DNA of 16,800 nt from Deltaproteobacteria bacterium (GCA_029879595.1 JAOUPZ010000016.1:1-16800); one strand, 5' to 3'; counted from the stretch's first letter, positions 1 to 7,540 are shown. Translations and numbers: made by a program. Notes: a model not told the origin generated them from the letters alone.

Positions 1-1307
1 AGCCTGAAGCTGCCAGGGTTGGAGCTGATGGTTTCATCCACCGCCCGGGCCAGATCGGTGGTGCCCTCTCCGCCCAGTTCCCAGCCCCGGCTCACCACCA
101 TGGGCACCTCCCATTCGGCGCACTTGGCCGCCACCAGTTCCACCTCGGCCCCGGTATCGTGACTGAAGTGGTTCAGGGCCACCACCACCGGCAAACCGAA
201 CTTGCGGAGGTTCTCTAGATGCTGGCGCAGGTTCACCGAACCCTTCTCCAGGGCCTCCAGGTTTTCCTGCTTCAGGTCCTTCCTGGGAACTCCCCCGTGC
301 ATTTTCATGGCCCGCACCGTGGCCACCAGCACCACGGCATCCGGGATGAGTCCGGCAATGCGGCACTTGATGTTAAAGAACTTCTCCGCGCCCAGGTCTG
401 CGCCAAAGCCGGCCTCGGTGATTGTATAATCCCCCAGGCTCATGGCCACCTTGGTGGCCATCACCGAATTGCAGCCATGGGCGATGTTGGCGAACGGCCC
501 CCCATGCACCAGGGCCGGCGTTCCCTCCAGGGTCTGCACCAGATTGGGCGAAAGGGCCTCCTTCAACAGGGCGGTCATGGCTCCCTGGGCCTTGATGTCA
601 CGCACCCGGAAGTATTCCCCCTCCTTGGTTTCGGCGATGACCATCTCCCCGATGCGCCTCTTGAGATCGCCCAGCCCCTCGGCAAGGCAGAGCACGGCCA
701 TGACTTCCGAGGCCACGGTAATATCGAACTTGGACTGCCGGGGTATGCCGTCGCGGGGCCCGCCGGTGCCCACGATGATGTTGCGCAGGGCGCGGTCGTT
801 CATGTCCATCACCCTGTCCCACAACAGACGGCGCACATCCAGGCCCAGTTCGTTGCCCTGGTGGATGTGATTGTCGATCATGGCGGCCAAAAGATTGTGG
901 GCCGAGGTGATGGCGTGGAAGTCCCCCGTGAAGTGCAGGTTGATGTCCTCCATGGGGATGACCTGGGAATACCCCCCGCCGGCCGCGCCGCCCTTGATCC
1001 CGAAGCAGGGCCCCAGGGACGGCTCACGCAGGCAGATCACCGACTTTTTGCCGATCCGCCTCAAGCCATCGCCCAGACCCACAGTGACCGTGGACTTGCC
1101 CTCGCCGGCCGGTGTGGGGTTGATCCCCGTTACCAGCACCAGGCGGCTTCCGTTCCTCCCCATGGCCCGCTTGCAGAACTCAAGGCTGAGCTTGGCCTTG
1201 TACCTGCCGTAGGGATAGAGGTGCTCCTGGGGGATGCCGGCTTCCTCGGCCACCTTATCAATCGGCCGGGGAGTGGTTTTCTGCGCTATTTCGATATCCT
1301 GCAACAT
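1..1307 (-). CDS. fhs: formate--tetrahydrofolate ligase (partial, C-terminus beyond the left edge)
   Basis: Formyltetrahydrofolate synthetase: ATP-dependent ligation of formate to tetrahydrofolate, giving 10-formyl-THF for purine, fMet and C1 metabolism in the cytoplasm. Reading the minus strand from the ATG at 1305-1307 gives 435 uninterrupted codons. The ATP-binding loop PTPAGEGKST lies at about residues 64-73, preceded by LVLVTGIN. Downstream are the family blocks SLGPCFGIKGGAAGGGYSQV, DFHAITSAHNLLAAMIDNH, NIIVGTGGP and ANIAHGCNSVIATK. The usual length is about 555-600 residues, so roughly 120-160 C-terminal residues are missing because the window ends, not because the gene is broken. The start follows MLQDIEIAQ, a typical N-terminus, although the Shine-Dalgarno is weak and the spacer A-rich. 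A terminator-like hairpin lies just upstream on the same strand, so transcription may be separate from the glycosyltransferase operon. Identification is near certain from motif content; the Wood-Ljungdahl pathway cannot be inferred from this gene alone. Confidence 0.96.
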   Translation of the reverse strand, partial: MLQDIEIAQKTTPRPIDKVAEEAGIPQEHLYPYGRYKAKLSLEFCKRAMGRNGSRLVLVTGINPTPAGEGKSTVTVGLGDGLRRIGKKSVICLREPSLGPCFGIKGGAAGGGYSQVIPMEDINLHFTGDFHAITSAHNLLAAMIDNHIHQGNELGLDVRRLLWDRVMDMNDRALRNIIVGTGGPRDGIPRQSKFDITVASEVMAVLCLAEGLGDLKRRIGEMVIAETKEGEYFRVRDIKAQGAMTALLKEALSPNLVQTLEGTPALVHGGPFANIAHGCNSVMATKVAMSLGDYTITEAGFGADLGAEKFFNIKCRIAGLIPDAVVLVATVRAMKMHGGVPRKDLKQENLEALEKGSVNLRQHLENLRKFGLPVVVALNHFSHDTGAEVELVAAKCAEWEVPMVVSRGWELGGEGTTDLARAVDETISSNPGSFR

Positions 1308-1346
1308 TTTTTTTAACCCAGCCTTTTATGTATCAAAAATGTGGAT

Positions 1347-1379
1347 AAAACCCTGGGGCCATGAGCAAAAGGCCACAGG
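1347..1379 (-). terminator. candidate rho-independent terminator after the Dph6-like gene
   Basis: On the minus strand CCTGTGGCC (1379-1371) is followed by a 10-nt loop and GGCCCCAGG (1360-1352). This makes a 9-bp stem with one mismatch, then G and four T residues (1351-1347). It lies 110 bp past the stop of the Dph6-like gene and 40 bp before the fhs start, so it could end the glycosyltransferase operon or act as a leader attenuator of fhs. The T-tract is short, which keeps confidence moderate. Confidence 0.5.
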
Positions 1380-1488
1380 TCCGCCGACGCCCCCCGGGTA
1401 TTCACCGCGCCGGCCATCCCGGCAGATGGGGGGTTCACTGGCCATGAGACACCAGTATGTTTTCTGCAATTATGATGGGGAATCCGTT

Positions 1489-2163
1489 TCAACCACGTGC
1501 TACCGGAGTCATGTCCACATAACTCAGGTTGTCATGCTCCACCCGGGGTCCCAGCATTACGGGAACATCATGCCTGAAGTTGGGGCCCTGAACCGTGAAG
1601 GTGTGAAACTCTCCATTCTCACCGCAGGCGTCCACCTCCGGTGGAAGATCGTCCAGAAAGCTCTCGTCATACACCCGCCCCAGCATATCCACGGGCATGC
1701 GTTCCTGGTCCACGCAGACCACCACGCTCCTGAATCCGCAGTTGATGATTTCCCGGGACATTTCGGTGGTGTTTTCACGCCACAAGGGGAACTCGGCCCG
1801 CATATTCTTGCCGGAAAGCATCCGCTCGCGGTACAGCCGCACATCCTCCAGCAGAATATCCCCGAAGGCGACTGTTTCCACGCCGCGCTCCAGCAGAAAA
1901 TCCATGGCGTTGTTCATGGCCCGGGCGTAAACCTCGTCCTCGGCATGCTGGGGCAGGGTCACCTCCAGCAGCTTCAGGCCCAGCGACTCGGCCTGGGCCC
2001 GCAGCAGCATGCGCCGCACCCCGTGAATGCTGACGCGGTCATAGTGCCGGTTGATGGTGGTCAGCAGGCCCTCCACCTGAAACATGTGATTGTTCTGCAA
2101 CCGCCACAGGGCCAGGGCGCTGTCCTTGCCCCCGCTCCAGGCCATCACGACTTTTCTCTTCAT
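1489..2163 (-). CDS. PP-loop ATPase of the Dph6/diphthine-ammonia ligase family (COG2102-like)
   Basis: Protein of 224 residues. The N-terminal PP-loop SGGKDS sits at residues 10-15 in the context VVMAWSGGKDSALAL, the hallmark of ATP-pyrophosphatases of the N-type family. The C-terminal signature GENGEFHT at 181-188 is the bacterial form of the motif found in archaeal and eukaryotic Dph6, which amidates diphthine on elongation factor 2. Other family-like blocks are FGDI at 100-103 and PLWRENT at 126-132. Length matches archaeal Dph6-type proteins (about 220-230). Bacteria lack diphthamide, so the ligase name is only a family label; the real substrate is unknown, and an amidation, adenylation or tRNA-thiolation-like reaction is possible. 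The start has a clear GGAGGA 14 nt upstream, inside the end of the GtrA gene, whose stop is only 7 bp away; this suggests the two are translated together. It is the last gene of the glycosyltransferase operon. Confidence 0.88.
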   Translation of the reverse strand: MKRKVVMAWSGGKDSALALWRLQNNHMFQVEGLLTTINRHYDRVSIHGVRRMLLRAQAESLGLKLLEVTLPQHAEDEVYARAMNNAMDFLLERGVETVAFGDILLEDVRLYRERMLSGKNMRAEFPLWRENTTEMSREIINCGFRSVVVCVDQERMPVDMLGRVYDESFLDDLPPEVDACGENGEFHTFTVQGPNFRHDVPVMLGPRVEHDNLSYVDMTPVARG

Positions 2164-2170
2164 ATCCCGC

Positions 2171-2647
2171 TCAAGGCTCCTCCCTTGTCAAACCCGGCTC
2201 GGCCGCGCCGCTGCCGGACTGGTCACCGGTGTTGTTATCGGCAGGAAACGCCAAGTGTTTCTTGGAAAAGTAATTGTAAAAAAACACCAAGCAGGTCGCC
2301 GTTATCTTGGGCAGCAACACCAGTTCATCATCCAAAAGACGTATAAGGAATATTATCCCGGTCGCCAGTAAAATTCCAACCAGGGAAAGTGAAAAACTTA
2401 TCACGAATGACGCCTTTACGCTGCGCCGGCTTCCCGGAAAGACGAACATGCGCTGCAGGGTGAAGTTCACCACCAGCCCCATGGACTGTGATATCAGGTT
2501 GGCCGTCTCCGGGGCAATCAGCCGCGAGATGAGCACATACGCCAGATAGTCCACCGCCGTGGCCACCACAGAGGAGGCGGCGAACCGGGAGATGGAAAAA
2601 CGGCTGAGCGGCCCTGTTATGAGCTGATAAATTTTTCCCGTGGTCAT
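2171..2647 (-). CDS. GtrA family membrane protein (putative polyprenyl-phosphate-sugar flippase)
   Basis: Protein of 158 residues with four predicted hydrophobic segments (about 22-42, 52-70, 80-103 and 111-130), the standard GtrA topology. Family patterns are visible: RFAASSVVATAVDYLAYVLI near the N-terminus, GLVVNFTLQRMFVF at 57-70 (the usual N-x-x-x-x-R/K-x-x-V/T-F block) and KITATCLVFFYNYFSKKHLAF at the C-terminus. In the known systems GtrA-type proteins are thought to move undecaprenyl-phosphate-linked glucose across the inner membrane, or to assist glycosyltransferases. Here it lies directly after a GT2 and a GT-C type transferase, exactly the partners expected. The last 20 residues are polar and acidic and probably cytoplasmic. 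The ATG at 2645-2647 is the first good start; its Shine-Dalgarno (GGACG) is weak. The 75-bp gap to the preceding gene contains no other reading frame. Confidence 0.85.
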   Translation of the reverse strand: MTTGKIYQLITGPLSRFSISRFAASSVVATAVDYLAYVLISRLIAPETANLISQSMGLVVNFTLQRMFVFPGSRRSVKASFVISFSLSLVGILLATGIIFLIRLLDDELVLLPKITATCLVFFYNYFSKKHLAFPADNNTGDQSGSGAAEPGLTREEP

Positions 2648-2722
2648 AGGTAAACGTCCATCCGGCCTGTTTAGGGGCCGCCATATATATCCCTGGCGCC
2701 CCGGCGGTGCCTCCCTGCGTGT

Positions 2723-4318
2723 TCAGGGTCGTTCCGCAATGCGGTACACTACCCAGGGAATTCTGTTTCCCGACCGGTCGGTGGATTCCCGGGAATGGGC
2801 GGCCCTGACAAGCATCCCTTGGGCGGCCAGCCTTTCCAGGCCCGCCAGCGGCTGCCGGTTTCCCTCCCAGTCAGCCTGGCTCAGGGCCAGCACGATCAGC
2901 CGGGCACCCCGGTCGTAGTATTCACTTAGCTCCTGCCGGGATGATATTTCATCCGGGAGCTTCCAGCCCTCCGCGCCTGTATAAAAGAGCACCTGATGAA
3001 AGCCCCTCATCTGGTGAAACAGCACCCTTTCGCCCGGCAGGGCCGCTTTTTTCACCGCCAGCCCAGCGTCATATATATATCCGGCCCGGCGGTGTTTGCC
3101 AGCGGAAAGAAGTCCTGCATACAACAAAGACAGCCCGGCCAGCCCCAGCAGCACAAGGCGCCCCCGTCTCATCCCCAGGCGCAGGAAGTTTCCCTCCCAG
3201 AGCGCCGCGAATCCCAGGCCTCCCAGAATGGCCAGCGCGGGCAGAAAGGGCAGCTGGTAATAATCATGGACGTAGTTGCCCTTGTTTACTATGACCAGAT
3301 ACACCAGCAGCCCCAGCAGCCATCCCGCCAGCCAGTCCGGCACCCGGGCCCGGTTTGGAGCGGACGGCCCCTGCCTGCCCGCCTGTGCGCCCCAGGCCCG
3401 CCAGGCTCCGTAGACAGCCAGTGCCCCAAATACCGGAGTCAGGGTGAAATCGGCCAGTATGGTCAATATCCGTTGATAGAACCTGGGTTCGAGCAACAGC
3501 CCCGGGTCGCCGACAAGCCCCCCGGAGGATACGATGCTCAGCATTCCGGGAATCCGGGCCGGCAGAATCGCCAGCCCCCAATACAGCCAGGCCGCCACCG
3601 GCAGCACGCAGACCGCCGCGATGAGCAGGTGCCACGGGTCGGCCACGGAGCGCCAGCCCCGCCTTCTGACTATCAGCCATAAGAACGGTACGCCCATGAA
3701 CAGCGCGTATGCCTTGAACAACGCGGCCAGGGAAATGGCGGCCCCGGCGGCCAGCCCCAGCCCCCGGCGGCCCGTTTCCAGCCACAGCGAAAAATAATAC
3801 AGCCCGGCAATGGTGCAGCTCACCATTCCCACATCGGTGATCACACTGCGGTGGAAAAACAGGTTCATGGGGGAAAAGAGGTACACCATCATGGCGGTGA
3901 AAACACCGGCGGGAGATAGTGATTTTTCCACCAGCCGGTACAGATAAACCGCGCCCGCACCGGAAATGACGATGTTGATCAGCCGCCCCACCCACTCCGC
4001 CTCGCCTCCGATCAGGAAGTACCCCAGGGCGATCAGGGTATGGATGACAGGGGCCTCGCCGAAAACAATATTGCTGTCCGGCTCCAGGGATGTGAACAGG
4101 TGAACCCTGGGAATCAGTATCTCGGCGAAATTATTGTCATACAGGTAGCGGGCCTGGGCCAGGGTAGTGATCTGGTTCCAGCTGTGCCAGTCGGTGGCGG
4201 GGCCGGTCAGGTGATACAGCTTGGCCAGGGTGCTCGCGGCCAGAGCCGCCAGAAACCAGCCCGGCAGACCGTACACGCGTGGCCCTCCTCCCTCCCTCCG
4301 GGTTCCGGCCTCAGTCAT
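2723..4318 (-). CDS. GT39/ArnT-like integral membrane glycosyltransferase (GT-C fold)
   Basis: Protein of 531 residues. About ten or eleven hydrophobic helices occupy the first 420 residues, followed by a soluble C-terminal domain of about 110 residues. The first periplasmic loop carries an Asp (D43, in ATDWHSWNQ) in the position of the catalytic Asp of dolichyl-phosphate-mannose-protein mannosyltransferases and ArnT. It is followed by FGEAPVIHTLIALGYFLIGG and EWVGRLINIVISGAG, which resemble the PMT_2 domain. Such enzymes use a polyprenyl-phosphate sugar as donor and transfer it on the periplasmic side; the acceptor (lipid A, O-antigen, protein or other lipid) cannot be read from sequence. 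The start codon overlaps the stop of the preceding GT2 gene in ATGA (4318-4315), so the two are translationally coupled and probably form a donor-synthesis and transfer pair. Overall GT-C identity is secure; the specific family label is less so. Confidence 0.82.
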   Translation of the reverse strand: MTEAGTRREGGGPRVYGLPGWFLAALAASTLAKLYHLTGPATDWHSWNQITTLAQARYLYDNNFAEILIPRVHLFTSLEPDSNIVFGEAPVIHTLIALGYFLIGGEAEWVGRLINIVISGAGAVYLYRLVEKSLSPAGVFTAMMVYLFSPMNLFFHRSVITDVGMVSCTIAGLYYFSLWLETGRRGLGLAAGAAISLAALFKAYALFMGVPFLWLIVRRRGWRSVADPWHLLIAAVCVLPVAAWLYWGLAILPARIPGMLSIVSSGGLVGDPGLLLEPRFYQRILTILADFTLTPVFGALAVYGAWRAWGAQAGRQGPSAPNRARVPDWLAGWLLGLLVYLVIVNKGNYVHDYYQLPFLPALAILGGLGFAALWEGNFLRLGMRRGRLVLLGLAGLSLLYAGLLSAGKHRRAGYIYDAGLAVKKAALPGERVLFHQMRGFHQVLFYTGAEGWKLPDEISSRQELSEYYDRGARLIVLALSQADWEGNRQPLAGLERLAAQGMLVRAAHSRESTDRSGNRIPWVVYRIAERP

Positions 4319-5259
4319 TTCCCGCGCCTTTTATCGCTGCCGGACTGTTCCCGGATGGAGTAGTCCGGCAGATCCCATTTGCGGATATGGATCACCAGCT
4401 CGGCGATCAGCCCGAACAGCAGCACCTGGATGCCGATGCCCATCAGGAAGAAGGTGATGAACAGCAGCGGACGCGGGCCGATGGGCTCCCCGGTGATGAG
4501 CTTGGCCCCGTACAGGTAGAACAGGGTCAGGGTTCCCAAAAGGGTGGAGACGATTCCGATTCCGCCGAACAGGTGCATGGGCCGGGCCAGGTAGCCGGTG
4601 AGAAAAAACACCGTGAACATATCGAAAAAGCCCCGCATGATGCGCTCGATGCCAAACTTGGATCGCCCGTAGGCCCGGGCGTGGTGCTGCACGGGTATCT
4701 CCACCACGGAGAACCCCCGCGAACCCGCCAGCACGGGCAGAAAGCGGTGCATCTCGCCGTACACCCGCAGCTCGGCCACCACCTCCCGCCGATAGGCCTT
4801 GAAGCCGCAGTTGAAGTCGTGCAGGTTGATGCCGCTCATCCGGCGGATCATGTAGTTGAACACCTTGGAGGGCAGGGTTTTGGTGATGGGATCGTGGCGC
4901 TTTTTCTTCCAGCCGGAGACCATGTCCGCCCCCTGGGCGAGCCGTTCCAGAAAGGCGGGAATCTCCGCGGGGTCGTCCTGCAGGTCGGCGTCCATGGTGA
5001 ACACCACCTCGCCGGTGACTTCGCGGAAGCCCGCATCCAGCGCGGCTGACTTGCCGAAGTTGCGCCGGAAGGCGATATAGCGCACCTGCGTGTGCTTTTT
5101 GGCCAGTTCCCTGATCACCCCCAGCGAGCCATCGGTGGAGCCGTCATCCACAAACAGTATCTCCACCCGGTGCTTCCGGGAGTGCTCCAGGATGCCCGCG
5201 GTGAGCTGGCGCAGGGATTCCTCTTCGTTGTAAACGGGAATTACAAATGAAAGATGCAT
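4315..5259 (-). CDS. GT2 family glycosyltransferase, DPM1/GtrB-like (polyprenyl-phosphate sugar synthase)
   Basis: Protein of 314 residues with a cytoplasmic GT-A domain and two C-terminal membrane helices (about 229-253 and 264-291). Diagnostic sites are the start FVIPVYNEEESL, the nucleotide-binding VDDGSTDGS at 37-45, the metal-binding DAD at 90-92 within TMDADLQDDPAEIP, FNCGFKAYRREV at 149-160, and EIPVQHHARAYGRSKFG at 187-203. This set matches enzymes that transfer a hexose from a nucleotide sugar to undecaprenyl or dolichyl phosphate (GtrB, DPM1, ArnC). The product would be the donor for the membrane transferase encoded immediately downstream, with GtrA as flippase. It is the first gene of the operon, starting at ATG 5259; the Shine-Dalgarno is poor. 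No clear promoter was identified in the 130 bp upstream, so it may also be read through from the glutaredoxin gene. Confidence 0.92.
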   Translation of the reverse strand: MHLSFVIPVYNEEESLRQLTAGILEHSRKHRVEILFVDDGSTDGSLGVIRELAKKHTQVRYIAFRRNFGKSAALDAGFREVTGEVVFTMDADLQDDPAEIPAFLERLAQGADMVSGWKKKRHDPITKTLPSKVFNYMIRRMSGINLHDFNCGFKAYRREVVAELRVYGEMHRFLPVLAGSRGFSVVEIPVQHHARAYGRSKFGIERIMRGFFDMFTVFFLTGYLARPMHLFGGIGIVSTLLGTLTLFYLYGAKLITGEPIGPRPLLFITFFLMGIGIQVLLFGLIAELVIHIRKWDLPDYSIREQSGSDKRRGK

Positions 5260-5391
5260 GGCTTGTCATCAAAAAGCCGGATCACGCGGCCGTCCTTTTT
5301 CCTGTTTTATGGGGGCTGTTCAAGCCGTTTTGTCGCCAGTGGCGTCCAGGCCGGCGGAATAACTTAACCGCCCGCCCGGCAGCCATCCCCA

Positions 5392-5781
5392 TCACTGCCC
5401 GAGCGCGGACCGCACCAGGGATTCCAGTTCGCCCCGCCCGTTCATCTCCGTCACAATATCACATCCACCGATAAAATTCCCGGCGATGTACACCTGGGGG
5501 ATGGTGGGCCAGTTGGAAAACTCCTTGATGGCCTGGCGCAATTCGGGGTCCTCGAGCACATTGCGGGTGGCAAAGGGCACTCCCATCTGCTGGAACAAAG
5601 CCACCGTGCTGGCCGAAAAGCCGCACTGTGGAAAATCCGCCGTGCCCTTCATGTATATCAGTATCGTGTTGGCCGCAATATCATCGGCAATGCGTTTCTT
5701 CACATCCGGGTCGCCCGAGGGCGCAGGAGCATCGCCTGAGCCTTCGCCAACCACCTTGAATATCTTCTTGAAGTCTGCCAT
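5392..5781 (-). CDS. grxD: monothiol glutaredoxin, CGFS type (Grx4 family)
   Basis: Cytoplasmic protein of 129 residues that binds and carries [2Fe-2S] clusters with glutathione, often with BolA as partner. The CGFS active site is at residues 53-56 in KGTADFPQCGFSAST, with the conserved Lys at 45. The glutathione-binding WPTIPQVYI is at 91-99 and GGCD at 105-108. Position 107 is Cys where most family members have Ser. The ATG at 5779-5781 was chosen because the protein then begins MADFKKIF; an in-frame ATG 20 codons upstream (5841) would add an Arg-rich stretch that overlaps a strong RNA hairpin and has no family support. Even so, about 20 residues precede the usual Grx core, rich in Gly, Ala, Pro and Asp, making it slightly longer than the common 105-115 residue form. 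It is separated by 132 bp from the glycosyltransferase operon downstream. Confidence 0.9.
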   Translation of the reverse strand: MADFKKIFKVVGEGSGDAPAPSGDPDVKKRIADDIAANTILIYMKGTADFPQCGFSASTVALFQQMGVPFATRNVLEDPELRQAIKEFSNWPTIPQVYIAGNFIGGCDIVTEMNGRGELESLVRSALGQ

Positions 5782-5809
5782 GGGTCTGAATATCCTGTTC
5801 TGCCTTATG

Positions 5810-5863
5810 CCGGACGCTGCCGCAGGCCGCCGGCTTTTCACCAGCGCCGGGTTACGCGTCCGG
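5810..5863 (-). promoter_or_regulatory. structured leader hairpin upstream of the glutaredoxin gene
   Basis: CCGGACGC at 5810-5817 and GCGTCCGG at 5856-5863 are perfect reverse complements, an 8-bp GC-rich outer stem. The 38 nt between contain a second short stem (CCGGC with GCCGG, around 5830-5850). On the minus strand the structure ends 28 nt before the glutaredoxin ATG, so if transcribed it would sit in the 5' leader. It may be a leader control element or an old terminator. No T-tract follows on either strand, and it matches no riboswitch that I recognise. Confidence 0.4.
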
Positions 5864-6275
5864 ACGGTTAATAAACTGTTTTCCGGTCCTTCTTCTTCAT
5901 TCTAAAGAATTTTTCAAGGTTCGCCACACCAGGCCGCCCTGAATGAACGAAAAAAACCGGCACCCGCAGTTGCTGAGGGTCTTCCAATATTAAACGCCTG
6001 TGCGGCGGGATGTCCCCCGATAATTCCGCACCGCTTCCGGGCTGGCCGGGGTCAGACCCCTCCCCGGCCCTGCCGGCGGCTTTTGTTTGACCCCCTCCTT
6101 TCAATCGGGATAACATGCTGACAGGGAAACACCTTGAATTGCCTTGATCTTTGCGCGGTTGTTGCGGCGGGAGAGCCCCGGTCCGGAAAGAGCCGCCGGT
6201 TTGCCCGGGAATGAGTTCGAACGCGGATAGCAGACAGGCACAGATCACGAAAGCCCGGGTGCGAGTTTACTGAAA
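5864..6275. other. intergenic region without a convincing gene
   Basis: No frame here has a recognisable protein. A 126-codon minus-strand frame (5868-6248) has low-complexity, Gly/Pro/Arg-rich sequence, no Shine-Dalgarno and no family motif, so it is not called. The region holds two copies of a GGGGTCA motif (6048-6060 and 6088-6094) and a purine/pyrimidine-rich tract. Base composition is like the rest of the window. It separates the minus-strand block on the left from the plus-strand copper and Sdh genes, so it must contain divergent promoters. Confidence 0.5.
6048..6060. repeat. GGGGTC-A-GACCCC palindrome
   Basis: A perfect 13-nt palindrome with a single central base. A related half, TTTGACCCC (6086-6094, reading GGGGTCAAA on the minus strand), lies 30 bp away. 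A third relative, GGGGTATGACCCC, occurs at 11794-11806 between the two convergent genes. Intergenic GGGGTCA-type motifs of this kind are often seen in proteobacterial genomes at the ends of REP-associated tyrosine transposase elements; that link is from memory and is an inference here, since no transposase gene is present. Confidence 0.5.
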
Positions 6276-6281
6276 TATAAT
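6276..6281 (+). promoter_or_regulatory. candidate -10 box (TATAAT) for the copper cassette
   Basis: An exact TATAAT lies 19 bp upstream of the ATG of the DUF2946-like gene, in a locally AT-rich stretch within GC-rich surroundings. No TTGACA-like box is seen 16-19 bp further upstream, so the promoter may rely on an activator. With a start site about 7 bp downstream the leader would be only about 12 nt, which fits the absence of a good Shine-Dalgarno. Confidence 0.35.
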
Positions 6282-6300
6282 TACTTCTGATATCAGCCAT

Positions 6301-6756
6301 ATGGGAATCCCGCAAAGGAAAGCTACCGCCCGCCCAGGCTCCGCCGGGGCGCTGGCCGCCATTGCGCTGGTGGTGATGCTGCTGCAACACCAGGCCGGGA
6401 TGACCCTGTTCCAAAGCGGCCTTTACCCGGCCCTATCGGGCGCGGGCTCTTCTGCCGAAGGCTTCACCCCCATATTTTGCGATCCGCTGGGATCAAAAGC
6501 CCTGACGGGAATGGGGTTGCGTCCCCTGGAAAGCGACAATCCGGAGGGTGACGGAAGCTCCCCCGGGACTCCGGGAAGTTTCCCGCACTGTCCGTTCTGC
6601 CTGCAACCACAATGGGGAACCCCGCTGGGGCCCGCCCTGCACCTGGTTGCCGGGCCCACGCCCCTGACCCACGCGAAGGCGGTCATTCCGTTGCCTCCGC
6701 CCTCCGAAAGGCTGGCCTTTCACCTGTTCGCCCGTCCTCCCCCGCCGGCCGCCTGA
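6301..6756 (+). CDS. DUF2946-like small protein, first gene of the copper cassette
   Basis: Protein of 151 residues. It has one N-terminal hydrophobic segment (about 17-30, AGALAAIALVVMLLQHQ) after a basic start, which suggests a signal peptide or anchor, so the remainder is probably periplasmic. Two Cys-containing sites stand out: PIFCDP at about 57-62 and HCPFCLQP at 96-103. The H-C-P-x-C-L motif with an upstream Cys is the pattern of DUF2946, a family of unknown function usually found next to copper-uptake or copper-oxidase assembly genes. The position 113 bp before an SCO1/SenC gene and upstream of PCuAC fits that context. A metal-binding role is likely but unproven. The rest is Pro/Gly-rich and poorly conserved, and the start at 6301 has no clear Shine-Dalgarno; it was taken because it follows a TATAAT box and keeps the hydrophobic leader. 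Confidence 0.65.
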   Translation: MGIPQRKATARPGSAGALAAIALVVMLLQHQAGMTLFQSGLYPALSGAGSSAEGFTPIFCDPLGSKALTGMGLRPLESDNPEGDGSSPGTPGSFPHCPFCLQPQWGTPLGPALHLVAGPTPLTHAKAVIPLPPPSERLAFHLFARPPPPAA

Positions 6757-6869
6757 TCTTTTGTAAGCGCATCCCACAACAGTTGGGTTTTCACACAACC
6801 GGTCCGGCCTGTAAAGCCCTGGAGAATCAAGGTCTTTTCAGCCGGCCCACGGATAATTGAAGGTTTATT

Positions 6870-7466
6870 TTGATCAGACGATTTATTTTGCCAGCCCTTT
6901 TGTTGCCGGTGTTGATTTTTTTTCTCCGGCAGACGGCCCTGGCCAGCGAGGAGGAACTGCCCCTGATGACCAAGATCGGCGGGGAGTTCACGCTCAACGG
7001 CCCGAACGGGAAAAAGCTGAGCCTGTCCGATTTCAAGGGCAAGGTGGTTCTGCTTACCTTCGGGTATACCCACTGTCCCGATATCTGCCCCACGATCCTG
7101 GTTTCACTGAAGTCGCTGCTGGCTGAACTGGGCCCGGACACCGAAAACTTCCGGGTGTTGTTCACCACGGTGGACCCGGAACGCGACACGCCGGAGTTGC
7201 TTTCCCGCTATGTGTCACATTTCGGCAAGGAGATTATCGGGCTGCACGGTACGATGGCCGAGATAAAAAAGGTCGCCAAGATGTATAAATCTGCCTTCAT
7301 GAAGCGTCTTACGGAAGATCCGGAAGTTTATTTTGTCGCTCATACAGACTTTATTTATCTGATCGACGATCAGGGACGCACCCGGGCGGTCTATCATCAT
7401 GATGAGAACGTCAATGTTCTCGCCCGTGATGTGCGCCAGCTCCTCAGGGGCGGCACCAAAAAATAG
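6870..7466 (+). CDS. SCO1/SenC copper chaperone for cytochrome oxidase assembly
   Basis: Protein of 198 residues with an N-terminal membrane anchor or signal (about 5-26) and a thioredoxin-like domain facing the periplasm. The copper-binding C-x-x-x-C is C69-P-D-I-C73 within FGYTHCPDICPT, and the third ligand is H158 in VAHTDFIYLID. All three SCO ligands are therefore present. TVDPERDTPELL at about 100-111 is also typical. SCO proteins deliver copper to the CuA centre of cytochrome c oxidase or reduce its cysteines. The start is TTG at 6870, preceded by GAAGG at 6859-6863 with a 6-nt spacer, and places the hydrophobic segment correctly. It lies between the DUF2946-like and PCuAC genes, so the three probably form one copper-delivery unit. 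The oxidase itself is not in the window. Confidence 0.93.
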   Translation: MIRRFILPALLLPVLIFFLRQTALASEEELPLMTKIGGEFTLNGPNGKKLSLSDFKGKVVLLTFGYTHCPDICPTILVSLKSLLAELGPDTENFRVLFTTVDPERDTPELLSRYVSHFGKEIIGLHGTMAEIKKVAKMYKSAFMKRLTEDPEVYFVAHTDFIYLIDDQGRTRAVYHHDENVNVLARDVRQLLRGGTKK

Positions 7467-7540
7467 CCGCCGCGCCTGAACAGGGCGGGAGACAGCCCAG
7501 GAAAACAAACATTAAACCAAGCAAAACAAGAGGACATACC

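Noticed and set aside
219..1316. Long plus-strand open frame over the left-edge gene
   Set aside because: It is antisense to fhs, whose minus-strand translation shows the full set of family motifs; long antisense frames are expected at this GC content.
5353..5373. GGCGG...CCGCC inverted repeat after the glutaredoxin gene as a terminator
   Set aside because: Short 5-bp stem and no T-tract on either strand; not enough to call.
5868..6248. 126-codon minus-strand frame upstream of the glutaredoxin gene
   Set aside because: Low-complexity composition, no Shine-Dalgarno, no family motif, and it overlaps the GGGGTCA motifs and the leader hairpin end.
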